This document shows, piece by piece, positions 33,534 through 40,255 of a stretch of 40,255 bases of DNA. The stretch lies in the NCBI GenBank assembly GCA_031553225.1, contig JAVBLU010000030.1, positions 1-40,255 of the forward strand, written 5' to 3'. Made by a program: the position numbers and the translations under genes. The first letter of the stretch is position 1. Every line of letters starts with the position of its first letter. The stretch is from JAVBLU01 sp031553225. Its GTDB lineage: Bacteria; Bacillota; Clostridia; Christensenellales; UBA1750. Below the pieces are notes generated by a model that did no database searches, had not been told where the DNA came from, and was given only the letters and a program-made list of their open reading frames with translations.

Positions 33534-34928
33534 ATGGACATACTTCACATATCGCCATATTCCGTGGCCATGCGCAACATCGTTGTTTGCGTGGCCTTCA
33601 TATACCAGATAGTGCAGATATATATCAAGTTCAGGATGCATCAACGCATGAGCGAAGTGCGCCTGCCGCTGCATACCACGGTGCTGTTTACCCTTATTCT
33701 TGGCAGCTTGGTGTTCTTTGGAGACGTTTATAAGCTTGTGCTGGCGGACACTGCCGAGGAGCAGCGGCTTGCCCCGCTTGTGGCTTCGTTGCCGGGCGTT
33801 GTGATCACCATCACTTTGTGGGTCTTTTTCGTCAGGTCGCTGAAGTTTACGCCGCTGCACGCTTTGGAGATAGCGGTGTATACGTACCTGTATTTTCAAA
33901 CGGTCACCGGCGTGACGAGGGTGGTGGGAGCGATCTTCTTTGCGCAGGATCCCGGCGCCATCCATTACGGCAAGTACTTGGGCGCGTATGCCGTCAACTT
34001 TGCTGTCGCCACCGCCCTTTATGTCGGGATGCACCATATATTGGAGGTGAATCCAAAGTTCCTGATTATCAAAGGCATGGGCGTCGACCCGGCCAAGAAG
34101 AGGAGCATCGCGTTCCCCATTTTTCAGCTGTGTTTCATTTACCTAAGCGCTGCGTGCATCATGATATTTATTCCCAAAACGGTGGCCGGCAGCCTGATCA
34201 GTTTATGTATGCTCATCTTGTTCTCCGCTTTTTCCCTTTCGTTAAACAGCAACCGCTACGCGCAGGCCGAGATACGGGAAAAGGACAGGCAAATGGAGTC
34301 GCTGTTTAAAAGCCTGAATCAGTTCAGCGCGATCAAGCACGATTTTTATAATATCCTGCAAACGTATAATGGCTATTTTGAGTTGGGCGATCTGGAGGCG
34401 TGCAAGCGTTACCACAAGTCGCTTGTGGAGATTACCACGAGGGCTGGCGATTTGCTGGACCTGAGCCGCCGCGCCGTTGAGAACCCCGCGCTGATATCGC
34501 TGTTGCTCAACAAGCATGCGCGCGCCGAGGGTCTCAAAATTAAGTTGAGCATCGCCCTGCGGTGTCCCCTGTCCGATCTGTCGCTTGAGGACATCGACAT
34601 GTGCCGGATCGTCGCATGCTTGCTGGACAACGCCATCGAGGCGGCAGCAGAGTCCAAACAAAAATGCTTGTCGTTTACCATCGAAAGCGAGGCCGGAACG
34701 GATAAGCTCATCACGATAACGAACAGCTCGCTCATGCCCATCGAAGTTGCCAAAGCGTTTGCCCCCGGGTATACAAGCAAGAAAGGGCATCAGGGCGCCG
34801 GCCTTGCCAATGTGCAAAAGATTATCGAGAAATACCAGCCATGCACGCTGGAGATGAGCAACATGGGCGATGAGGTCGTCGCCCGGCTGCGGCTCGTCAG
34901 CGCGGCATGCGCCGAGGCGTCCTTCTGA
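33534..34928 (+). CDS. AgrC-like membrane GHKL sensor kinase
   Basis: A 464-aa paralogue of the preceding kinase. ATG 33534 is preceded by GGAGG at 5 bases, better than the GTG at 33501. Six or so hydrophobic segments occupy about 15-230; His269 stands in IKHDFYNILQTYNGYFEL; the GHKL domain has N-box LLDNAIEAAAES, NSS, and a complete lid APGYTSKKGHQGAGLANVQ. It should therefore be an active kinase or phosphatase. In quorum-sensing systems such receptors bind cyclic peptides and phosphorylate a LytTR regulator; neither a peptide gene, an AgrB protease nor a regulator is present beside them, so the partner must be encoded elsewhere. The pair may work as a heterodimer. Confidence 0.9.
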   Translation: MDILHISPYSVAMRNIVVCVAFIYQIVQIYIKFRMHQRMSEVRLPLHTTVLFTLILGSLVFFGDVYKLVLADTAEEQRLAPLVASLPGVVITITLWVFFVRSLKFTPLHALEIAVYTYLYFQTVTGVTRVVGAIFFAQDPGAIHYGKYLGAYAVNFAVATALYVGMHHILEVNPKFLIIKGMGVDPAKKRSIAFPIFQLCFIYLSAACIMIFIPKTVAGSLISLCMLILFSAFSLSLNSNRYAQAEIREKDRQMESLFKSLNQFSAIKHDFYNILQTYNGYFELGDLEACKRYHKSLVEITTRAGDLLDLSRRAVENPALISLLLNKHARAEGLKIKLSIALRCPLSDLSLEDIDMCRIVACLLDNAIEAAAESKQKCLSFTIESEAGTDKLITITNSSLMPIEVAKAFAPGYTSKKGHQGAGLANVQKIIEKYQPCTLEMSNMGDEVVARLRLVSAACAEASF

Positions 34929-35047
34929 CGCGGGCGAAGGCGCACGCCGACGCGCCGCCGCCGGCGAGTGAGACGCGGGCTTTTCGGACAACCTTCGCTT
35001 ATACCGCGCGAAAACAAGGTTTCGACGGAATAAGAGGAGGTTTTTTT

Positions 35048-35746
35048 GTGCAGGAGGAAGGCGGGCGTGCCAGCGACGAGCGCGGGGAACGCGATAATGA
35101 GACGCTGCAGGCCGTGCGCGAGGTGGGGAGCGAGCGAATGCCCTCGACAGAGTCGGACATCCACTGCGTGTCCATCATCGGCCAGGTGGAGGGACACCTG
35201 AACCTGCCGCCGCAGAACAAGACGACGCGCTACGAACACATCTTGCCCATGCTCGTGGCCATCGAGGAAAATCCGGGTATCAAAGGCTTTCTAGTGCTGA
35301 TGAACACGGTGGGCGGCGACGTGGAGGCCGGGCTTGCGCTGGCGGAGATGATCGCCTCCATGCGCAAGCCCTCCGTGTCGCTCGTTTTGGGCGGAGGGCA
35401 TTCCATAGGCGTCCCGCTGGCGGTGGCCGCGCGGCGCTCCTTCATCGTGCCGACGGCCACCATGACGATCCATCCGATTCGCCTGACAGGCATGATCGTG
35501 GGGGTGCCGCAGTCGGTGGATTATGTGATACGCATGCAGGAGCGCATCGTGCGCTTCGTCACCGCCCATTCGAGCGTAACGCGCGAGGAGCTCACCCGCA
35601 TGATGATGCACTCGGGGGACATGCTTGGCGACATCGGCAGCATTCTGGTGGGCGAAGAGGCCGTGTCCTGCGGGCTGATCGACGAGGTGGGCGGGCTAGC
35701 GCAGGCGCTGGCCTGCCTGAGGGCGTTTATCGCGGAGGCAGCGTGA
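35048..35746 (+). CDS. tepA: ClpP-class serine peptidase TepA (YmfB)
   Basis: A 232-aa ClpP/SppA-fold protein known in Bacillus as translocation-enhancing protein TepA. GTG 35048 follows GAGGAGG at 7 bases; the longer open frame upstream has no ribosome site. After a hydrophilic N-terminus of about 40 residues the fold begins at IHCVSIIGQVEGH. The catalytic Ser is in GGGHSIGVPLA, the His in TIHPIR; TVGGDVEAGLALAEMI corresponds to the oxyanion/substrate strand. There is no clear signal peptide, so it is cytoplasmic. The next gene overlaps its stop by one base and is ylzJ-like, the same order as in Bacillus, which confirms the identification. Confidence 0.93.
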   Translation: MQEEGGRASDERGERDNETLQAVREVGSERMPSTESDIHCVSIIGQVEGHLNLPPQNKTTRYEHILPMLVAIEENPGIKGFLVLMNTVGGDVEAGLALAEMIASMRKPSVSLVLGGGHSIGVPLAVAARRSFIVPTATMTIHPIRLTGMIVGVPQSVDYVIRMQERIVRFVTAHSSVTREELTRMMMHSGDMLGDIGSILVGEEAVSCGLIDEVGGLAQALACLRAFIAEAA

Positions 35747-35952
35747 TGCTCTACACGATTATGCCCATGGACTTAGTGATCGGAAACAGCCCGCAGGGAG
35801 CGCGCCGCCGGATGGTGCGGCTGTGCGGTTCGGCTGCGGAGTGCGCGGCCGGACCTGGAAATGAAGTGCATATTTGTCGAATTTATTCATCCAATCCGAA
35901 GGACTTTTTGCGCGCCGAGCTAAGCCCTGGCACAAGGTACATACAGGAGTGA
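35746..35952 (+). CDS. ylzJ: YlzJ-like protein
   Basis: A 68-aa protein with the YlzJ family pattern: MLYTIMPMDLVIG at the N-terminus and IYSSNPKDFLRAELSPGTRY at the C-terminus. ATG 35746 overlaps the tepA stop (TGATG) and uses GGAGG 7 bases upstream, so it is translationally coupled. Function is unknown in all species I know of; in Bacillus the next gene is the DNA translocase spoIIIE/ftsK, which here is replaced by phage-tail-like genes. Confidence 0.85.
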   Translation: MLYTIMPMDLVIGNSPQGARRRMVRLCGSAAECAAGPGNEVHICRIYSSNPKDFLRAELSPGTRYIQE

Positions 35953-35998
35953 CAATTTTGCAACCAACCTTTCCTTCTTGTCGAAAGGTTACGATTTT

Positions 35999-36021
35999 GC
36001 GCCCATAAAACGGGCGCTTTT
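35999..36021 (+). terminator. Terminator after tepA-ylzJ
   Basis: GCGCCC (35999-36004) pairs with GGGCGC (36012-36017) around a 7-nt A-rich loop, followed by TTTT. A second 8-bp hairpin AACCTTTC/GAAAGGTT (35966-35973 with 35983-35990) precedes it. Confidence 0.6.
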
Positions 36022-36045
36022 GTGGTTTTTACGCCCGGAACACGC

Positions 36046-36074
36046 TTGTACCGCCTGGGAGCGGCTGGTATAAT
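36046..36074 (+). promoter_or_regulatory. Extended -10 promoter of the contractile injection operon
   Basis: TTGTAC (36046-36051), 17 nt, then TATAAT (36069-36074) preceded by TGG (extended -10). Transcription would start near 36081, giving a leader of about 136 nt before the sheath gene. Confidence 0.65.
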
Positions 36075-36080
36075 TATTAC

Positions 36081-36103
36081 TGATCATCAACGTTATATGA
36101 TCA
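36081..36103. promoter_or_regulatory. Paired TGATCA sites at the transcription start, operator candidate
   Basis: Two copies of the self-complementary TGATCA (36081-36086 and 36098-36103) are separated by 11 nt and sit on the predicted start point. Centre distance is 17 bp, less than two helical turns. A repressor dimer or tetramer could bind; no cognate regulator is identified. Confidence 0.4.
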
Positions 36104-36186
36104 ATTTTGCAGGAAAGAGAGGGCCGCTCACCGATTGGCAGGTTCGGCATAAAACGACAGGATACATAGAAAGGGGGCATCCGGCC

Positions 36187-36206
36187 TCCCCGCTGGAACG
36201 CGGGGA
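36187..36206 (+). promoter_or_regulatory. Hairpin enclosing the ribosome binding site of the sheath gene
   Basis: TCCCCGC (36187-36193) pairs with GCGGGGA (36200-36206) around a 6-nt loop. The only plausible Shine-Dalgarno sequence for ATG 36217 is the GGGGA in the 3' arm, so folding would hide it. A second, better GAAAGGGGG (36169-36177) lies 40 bases before the ATG without a start codon near it. Confidence 0.45.
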
Positions 36207-36216
36207 CCGGGACAGC

Positions 36217-37956
36217 ATGCCAGAGTATCTTTCGCCGGGCGTATATGTGGAAGAATTCGAGTCGGGCGGCCGCCCCATGGAGGGCGTCTCGACGAGTACG
36301 GCGGGCATGATCGGCCTGTGCGCCCGCGGCCCCGTAGAGGGCGTGCCGCAGCTGGTAACCAGCTTTGCCGATTTTAAGCGCAAGTACGGCAGTTACCTAA
36401 GCAAGGCCGAATTTGAGGACTACCGCTTCCTGAGCTACGCCGTGGAACACTTCTTTGTGAACGGCGGGGCGCGCGCCTTCGTTATGCGCGTTGCGCCGGA
36501 GAATGCCAAGCCGGCTAAGGGCGCCGCCCCCGCGGAGGGCGCGGCCATCCTCTCCTTTACCGCGCACGACCCGGGCATGTGGGGAAACGATGCGCGCATC
36601 ATCCTAACGCCCAGCTCCAAGGCGCGCACCCAGGTGTTTGAGGTGTTCGAGGACCTGGGCGAGAAAAAGTACCGCGTGAAGAATTCTGCGGGCTTTTTGG
36701 GCGGCGACGTGGTGTGCTTCTTTGACGGGAAGGACCGCGTGTACAACCGCATTGTCAAGTCTCAGGACAACGTAATCAGCTTTGAGAAGCCCTTCGAAGG
36801 GGACGTTGTGGACAAAAACCTTGTGGCGCAGAAGACGATCTCCACCTGCGAATTCAACCTGGAAGTGAAGTACGACGACCAGGTGGAGCTGTACGAGAAC
36901 TGCTCCTTCAACATCGACGCCCCTTCGTTTGTGGAGAAAAAGACCTCGCGCTCAGACATCATAAGCGTGGCTTACCAGGCCCCCGAAAAGGGCGAGACGG
37001 TCGCGCCCTTCGCCGCGCTTGCGGGCGACGCGGAGCTGGCCGTGTGCACAGTGGCGCTTTCCGGCGGATCGAACGGGTCGGTGGACTCCATCACCGCCGC
37101 GGACTTCATCGGCGTGGACAACGGCCCGGGCAAACGCACGGGCATTCAGGCCTTCATCGACAACGACGTGGTGTCCATCATCGCCGTTCCGGGCGTCACC
37201 GACCCCAACGTTCAGCTGACGCTGGTGGCGCACTGCGAGAATCTGGCCTCCCGTTTCGCGGTGCTGGATCTGCCGCAGGCCACCAAGAAGACGCAGGACA
37301 TACTGACCGCCCGCGACATGTTCGATTCGCAGTACGCGGCGCTGTACCACCCGTGGCTGGAGATCTTCGACCCGCTGGACAAAAAGAACATCTGCATCCC
37401 GCCCTCCGGCTCGGTGATGGGCATCTATGCGCGCAGCGACAACACGCGCGGCGTGCACAAGGCTCCGGCCAACGAGGTCGTGCGCGCGTGCGTCGGGCTG
37501 GACTGCCAGTACAACAAAGGCGAGCAGGACATTTTAAACCCCAAGGGCGTAAACCTGATCCGCTCCTTCCCCGGCCAGGGCATCCGCGTGTGGGGCGCGC
37601 GCACCGTATCCAGCAACAGCCTGTGGCGCTACATCAACGTGCGCCGTCTGTTCATCTTCATCGAGGAGAGCATCAAGGCGAACACGAACTGGGTGGTGTT
37701 CGAGCCCAACGACGAGATGCTGTGGGTGCGGGTGAAACGCACGATCGAGGTCTTTTTGAACAACCTCTGGCGCGGCGGCGCGCTGGCGGGCGCGGCGGCA
37801 AGCGACGCCTTCTTTGTGGACGTGGGCCACAACACGATGACGCAGGACGACATCGACAACGGCCGCTTGATCTGCGTGATCGGCGTGGCGCCTGTAAAGC
37901 CCGCCGAATTTGTCATCTTCCGCATCACGCAGAAGACATCCACATCCGGCGAATAG
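36217..37956 (+). CDS. Contractile injection system / phage tail sheath protein
   Basis: A 579-aa sheath subunit that polymerises around the inner tube and contracts to drive it through a target envelope. N-terminus MPEYLSPGVYVEEFESG and the segment STAGMIGLCARGPVEGVPQLVTSFADF are typical of sheath proteins of phage-tail-like particles (Afp/PVC and related), as is the conserved C-terminal domain (from about 440: NKGEQDILNPKGVNLIRSFP, GIRVWGARTVSS, WRYINVRRLFIFIEESI, NTNWVVFEPND, then EVFLNNLWRGGALAG). The frame is open upstream to 36022, but no start there fits; the chosen ATG is the family N-terminus. An insertion domain (about 150-290) is the usual variable part. It opens the operon and is followed by tube genes; no capsid, terminase or integrase gene is seen. 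Confidence 0.93.
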   Translation: MPEYLSPGVYVEEFESGGRPMEGVSTSTAGMIGLCARGPVEGVPQLVTSFADFKRKYGSYLSKAEFEDYRFLSYAVEHFFVNGGARAFVMRVAPENAKPAKGAAPAEGAAILSFTAHDPGMWGNDARIILTPSSKARTQVFEVFEDLGEKKYRVKNSAGFLGGDVVCFFDGKDRVYNRIVKSQDNVISFEKPFEGDVVDKNLVAQKTISTCEFNLEVKYDDQVELYENCSFNIDAPSFVEKKTSRSDIISVAYQAPEKGETVAPFAALAGDAELAVCTVALSGGSNGSVDSITAADFIGVDNGPGKRTGIQAFIDNDVVSIIAVPGVTDPNVQLTLVAHCENLASRFAVLDLPQATKKTQDILTARDMFDSQYAALYHPWLEIFDPLDKKNICIPPSGSVMGIYARSDNTRGVHKAPANEVVRACVGLDCQYNKGEQDILNPKGVNLIRSFPGQGIRVWGARTVSSNSLWRYINVRRLFIFIEESIKANTNWVVFEPNDEMLWVRVKRTIEVFLNNLWRGGALAGAAASDAFFVDVGHNTMTQDDIDNGRLICVIGVAPVKPAEFVIFRITQKTSTSGE

Positions 37957-37989
37957 CGTGATAACCCCGCGTGAAAGGAGATCGAGCCC

Positions 37990-38421
37990 ATGTCTTCTGT
38001 GACCTATCCGTACACCAAATTTCGTTTCCGTCTGGAGATCGACGGAATCGACGTGGCGGGCTTCTCCGAGGCGAGCGGCTTTGACGCCGCCATCGATGTG
38101 GTGGAGTACCGCGAGGGGAACATGGTGCCAACGCCCATCAAGCTGCCGGGCCTGAAGAGGTACGGCAACCTGACGCTGCGCTGGGGCACCACCTCGAACA
38201 TCCTGCTGTACCAGTGGCTGCAAACGGGCGTGGAGGGCGCTGTGGAGCGCAAGACCGTTACGGTGACGCTGCTGGACGAGACGGGCGCGGACACGGCCTC
38301 CTGGCAGTGCATCAACGCCTGGGCATCGCGCTACACCGCGCCGGACTTCAACGCCACGGCCTCCGAGGTGGCCTTCGAGTCCATCGAAATTGCCCACGAG
38401 GGCATGACCCGCGTATCGTAG
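37990..38421 (+). CDS. Phage-tail-like inner tube protein (gp19/Afp1 type), first copy
   Basis: A 143-aa tube subunit of the T4 gp19-like family, which stacks as hexameric rings inside the sheath. Marks are YPYTKFRFRLEIDGIDVAGFSEASGFDA at the start (here read as YTKFRFRLEIDGI and AGFSEASGFDA), the EYREGN motif followed by PTPIKLPGLKRYGNLTLRWG, and a closing FESIEIAHEGMTRV. These are close to the tube proteins of extracellular contractile injection systems. ATG 37990 follows GAAAGGAG at about 10 bases and lies 33 bases after the sheath stop. A second tube gene lies downstream, as in most such clusters, where one forms the shaft and the other joins the baseplate. Confidence 0.93.
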   Translation: MSSVTYPYTKFRFRLEIDGIDVAGFSEASGFDAAIDVVEYREGNMVPTPIKLPGLKRYGNLTLRWGTTSNILLYQWLQTGVEGAVERKTVTVTLLDETGADTASWQCINAWASRYTAPDFNATASEVAFESIEIAHEGMTRVS

Positions 38422-38432
38422 TGGCAGCCTTG

Positions 38433-38463
38433 GCCGCGGCGGCGCCCTGGGCGCTGCCGCGGC
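38433..38463 (+). promoter_or_regulatory. Strong GC hairpin between tube and assembly genes
   Basis: A 14-bp stem with one G-T pair (38433-38446 with 38450-38463) and a 3-nt loop begins 11 bases after the tube stop. No T-run follows. In a 200-bp gap inside the operon it may stabilise the sheath-tube part of the message or cause partial termination, giving more sheath and tube than baseplate. Confidence 0.5.
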
Positions 38464-38622
38464 GCCAATAAAGCGCAGGCGCGGGGTTTGGCGCTAAAAC
38501 CGCCGAATCCCGCGCGGGCGGTAAGGCCTCAAGGGGACGGCCCGTTGAGACGCCCGCGGATTTGCCGGATATCAGCTGACTTGCACGGCGGGCTAGCCGG
38601 AAAGTGATTAGGGGGGCGCGCT

Positions 38623-38994
38623 ATGGCCTTCGAGACGGAATATGCCTTTGTGCTGCCGCGCGGCTATGTGGACAACGCCGGAACGCTGCACCGCGAGGGC
38701 GTGATGCGGCTGGCGACCGCCGCGGACGAGATTCTGCCGCTGCGCGACCCGCGCGTGGTGGGAAATCCGGGGTACCTGACGATCATCCTGCTGGCGCGCG
38801 TGGTCGTTAAGCTGGGCGATTTGAAGGCCGTGGACACGAAGGTTGTGGAGAAGCTCTTCACCGTGGATCTCGCCTACCTGCAGGATCTGTACCAGCGCAT
38901 CAACCAGCTGGACGTGCCGGGATACCCTGTTGTGTGCCCGCACTGCGGGGAGGGGTTTGAGCTGCCCGTAAATTTTATGGACGAGGGACAGTGA
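38623..38994 (+). CDS. Tail assembly-type protein of the contractile injection system
   Basis: A 123-aa protein that I recognise as the small gene usually found between the two tube genes in extracellular contractile injection clusters (annotated there as phage tail assembly protein). It starts MAFETEYAFVLPRGYVDNAG and contains LHREGVMRLATAADEILPLRDPRV, both family-typical (given here in two parts: LHREGVMRLATAAD and EILPLRDPRV). The C-terminus has one zinc-knuckle pair, CPHCGEGFELP; no second pair is seen, so metal would have to be shared between subunits. ATG 38623 follows an AGGGGGG site. Its stop overlaps the next start by 4 bases. The exact role, perhaps as a chaperone for tube or tape measure, is inferred. 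Confidence 0.85.
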   Translation: MAFETEYAFVLPRGYVDNAGTLHREGVMRLATAADEILPLRDPRVVGNPGYLTIILLARVVVKLGDLKAVDTKVVEKLFTVDLAYLQDLYQRINQLDVPGYPVVCPHCGEGFELPVNFMDEGQ

Positions 38995-39173
38995 GCGCCT
39001 ATCCGCAGGACCGGCTGATGAAGGAATGCGCTTTCATCGCGTACTACCTGCACTGGGCGCACGATGACGTGATGTCGCTGTCCCACCGCGACCGGCGGAT
39101 GTGGTGCCGGGAGGTTTCACGCATCAACCAGGAACTCTCGGGAGAACCGGACAACATCTTTGCGAAACTGTGA
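38991..39173 (+). CDS. DUF6760-like small protein of the contractile injection system
   Basis: A 60-aa protein beginning with GTG 38991, overlapping the previous stop (GTGA), with GAGGGA just upstream. The sequence YPQDRLMKECAFIAYYLHW, then SHRDRRMWCREVSRINQEL, fits the DUF6760 pattern (YPxxRLxEExAxxAYxxHW ... HxxRRxWxxEIxxIN) that I associate with injection clusters between the two tube genes. It is predicted to be two helices. Its function is unknown; by position it resembles the frameshift-paired tail assembly chaperones of phages. Confidence 0.82.
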   Translation: MSAYPQDRLMKECAFIAYYLHWAHDDVMSLSHRDRRMWCREVSRINQELSGEPDNIFAKL

Positions 39174-39195
39174 GAAGCGTTGATGAGGTGAGCGT

Positions 39196-39735
39196 ATGGC
39201 GCAGACGTTCTCGCGCAGCGGTTTTATCCGGACATACCGCTTTATCTTGACGCTGGGCAGCCTGGAAGCGGGTTTTTCCAACATAACCGGGCTGGAAAAT
39301 TCCGCTGAGTACGACATGGTGCAGGAGGGCGGGGTGAACGGCCGCGCCCATCTGTGGGTGAAACCGCACGCGGCCGTGCACCGCCTGGTGCTGGAGACCG
39401 GATCAGGGCGCATGAACCCGTTTTTGAGCAACCGCTCCTTCCGGCTGGGCATGCGCTTTGAGGAAGGCGGCACCATCGTGGTGCAGTCGGACAAGAAAAC
39501 GGAGGGCGGGCGGCCGGCCATTGCACGGGTGTACGACTTCTCCGACGCCATGGTGGTGCGGTGGGAGGCCACGACGCTGGACGCCATGCATGCTCAGGTG
39601 TCCATCGACCGCCTGGAGATCGCTCATTCCGGGCTGCACTTTCTGCAGTTTCCCCTGGACGCCGAATCGGGCGAGTACCTGCTGTTTGGGCAGAAGCCGG
39701 AGAAGCGCAAGCTGCGCTCCGCCGGCCAGCCATGA
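39196..39735 (+). CDS. Phage-tail-like tube protein (gp19 type), second copy
   Basis: A 179-aa paralogue of the first tube protein, longer at the C-terminus. The N-terminal FRSGF-like start is SRSGFIRTYRFILTLGSLEAGF, here followed by SNITGLENSAEYDMVQEGGVNG, matching the A-G-F-S-x-x-x-G-L signature of the family; near the end VSIDRLEIAHSGLHFL corresponds to the IEIAHEG motif of the first copy. In related systems the second tube protein caps the tube at the baseplate. ATG 39196 follows GAGGTGA at 5 bases. The stop overlaps the next start (ATGA), indicating tight coupling. Confidence 0.88.
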   Translation: MAQTFSRSGFIRTYRFILTLGSLEAGFSNITGLENSAEYDMVQEGGVNGRAHLWVKPHAAVHRLVLETGSGRMNPFLSNRSFRLGMRFEEGGTIVVQSDKKTEGGRPAIARVYDFSDAMVVRWEATTLDAMHAQVSIDRLEIAHSGLHFLQFPLDAESGEYLLFGQKPEKRKLRSAGQP

Positions 39736-40255
39736 TCGCCACAAGCGCGCGCCGCATCGCCAGGCCCGCATGGCGGCCGCAGGGCGATGGCTTTCCCGCG
39801 CCCGGACGCGGGTTTCCCTGGGCGGGCGTGGAGCTCTTCCACCGCCGCAACCGCGAGGAGCCGGCCACCCGCGTTGAGGTGACGCTGCGGCTGCTGCTTC
39901 AGTGGCTGAAGGACGCGCTGCGGTTCGCCCCGGCCGGGCGGATGGGCGCGCAGCAGGGCATGCGCGCGATACGCGAGAGCATCGTGCAGATGGCGCACGA
40001 GCGGCCGGAGCATGCGGCGGCGCTTGCCGTGATTGCCGCAAACGCCGGGCGGGCGGCAGGGTTTGCCATCCGGCCGGACGCTCGCACGCCCGGGGGGCGC
40101 GCGCCCGGCGCGGCAAACGGGGCAGGCGACGGCCGAAGCGAAGGGCCGCAGGAGATCGAACGCCTGACGCGCTTGGTGGAGGAGCTGCTGGAGGGCTCCG
40201 CCCGCGCGCCCAAAGCGCCGACAGGGGATGGTCCCTCTCCGGGAGGGATGCGTGC
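39732..40255 (+). CDS. Partial uncharacterised protein of the injection operon (cut by window end)
   Basis: From ATG 39732 (overlapping the previous stop as ATGA) the frame stays open to the last base, giving at least 174 residues. The sequence starts MIATSARRIARPAWRPQGD, contains a helical, Leu/Arg-rich middle (VEVTLRLLLQWLKDALRFAP) and an acidic-basic, Gly/Ala/Pro-rich stretch later (EIERLTRLVEELLEG within a disordered context). In many contractile injection clusters the gene after the second tube encodes a LysM protein for the baseplate-tube joint; I see no LysM motif here. Function is left open. Confidence 0.75.
   Translation, partial: MIATSARRIARPAWRPQGDGFPAPGRGFPWAGVELFHRRNREEPATRVEVTLRLLLQWLKDALRFAPAGRMGAQQGMRAIRESIVQMAHERPEHAAALAVIAANAGRAAGFAIRPDARTPGGRAPGAANGAGDGRSEGPQEIERLTRLVEELLEGSARAPKAPTGDGPSPGGMR

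Noticed and set aside
1..40255. tRNA, rRNA, CRISPR array, IS element or integrase
   Set aside because: No T-arm-like GTTCGAATCC motifs in cloverleaf context, no regularly spaced repeats, and no transposase or recombinase reading was found by eye; a tRNAscan or HMM run could still reveal weak cases.

Overview
The window looks like a chromosomal segment of a GC-rich, endospore-forming Firmicute, most likely a gut-type Clostridia lineage. The support is spoVT with a forespore-type promoter candidate, tepA followed by a ylzJ-like gene, strong Shine-Dalgarno sites (GGAGG), sigma-A type promoters (TTGACA/TATAAT), and a very large Gram-positive surface protein. No rRNA, tRNA, IS element or CRISPR array was seen. 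Species and genus cannot be fixed from the sequence alone.

Layout. (1) 1-818: spoVT on the minus strand. (2) 1481-14677: one continuous gene for a surface protein of about 4,398 residues, built from roughly fifteen SpaA/Cna-B-like repeats, three DUF11-like modules, eight SdrD-B-like modules, a run of 15 prolines, and a sorting-signal-like tail with LVKTG where LPxTG is usual. (3) 14991-16091: a uroporphyrinogen-decarboxylase/corrinoid methyltransferase-family enzyme, followed by a 530-bp gap rich in hairpins. (4) 16621-19987: a membrane PAS-GGDEF diguanylate cyclase, a DtxR/MntR-like repressor and an NlpC/P60 cell-wall hydrolase, in one orientation. (5) 20217-21924: a perfect-consensus promoter driving an ABC-2 type transporter whose ATPase has lost most catalytic motifs. 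(6) 21935-24318: an MFS transporter (minus strand), a GNAT acetyltransferase and a small basic/acidic protein. (7) 24415-26188: rph, rdgB and a YfcE-like phosphoesterase, coupled by 4-bp overlaps. (8) 26231-29250: larE-larB-larC, the synthesis genes of the nickel-pincer cofactor. (9) 29383-30900: guaA with an apparently dead glutaminase domain. (10) 30901-32060: a gap of about 1.1 kb with no convincing gene. (11) 32061-34928: two tandem AgrC-like GHKL sensor kinases, the first with a degenerate ATP lid. (12) 35048-35952: tepA-ylzJ. (13) 36046-end: the start of a contractile injection system (sheath, tube, assembly protein, DUF6760-like protein, second tube, an open partial gene), which continues past the right edge.

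How it fits together. Several units concern the cell surface and its sensing: the giant adhesin, the wall hydrolase, the c-di-GMP enzyme, the tandem kinases and the injection system. The rest is housekeeping (nucleotide hygiene, RNA 3' processing, GMP synthesis) plus a metallocofactor pathway whose target enzyme is not in the window. The most unusual points are the loss of catalytic residues in GuaA, in the ABC ATPase and in the first kinase, and the start of the injection-system operon directly after ylzJ, behind its own promoter, a possible operator and a hairpin that buries the ribosome binding site of the sheath gene.
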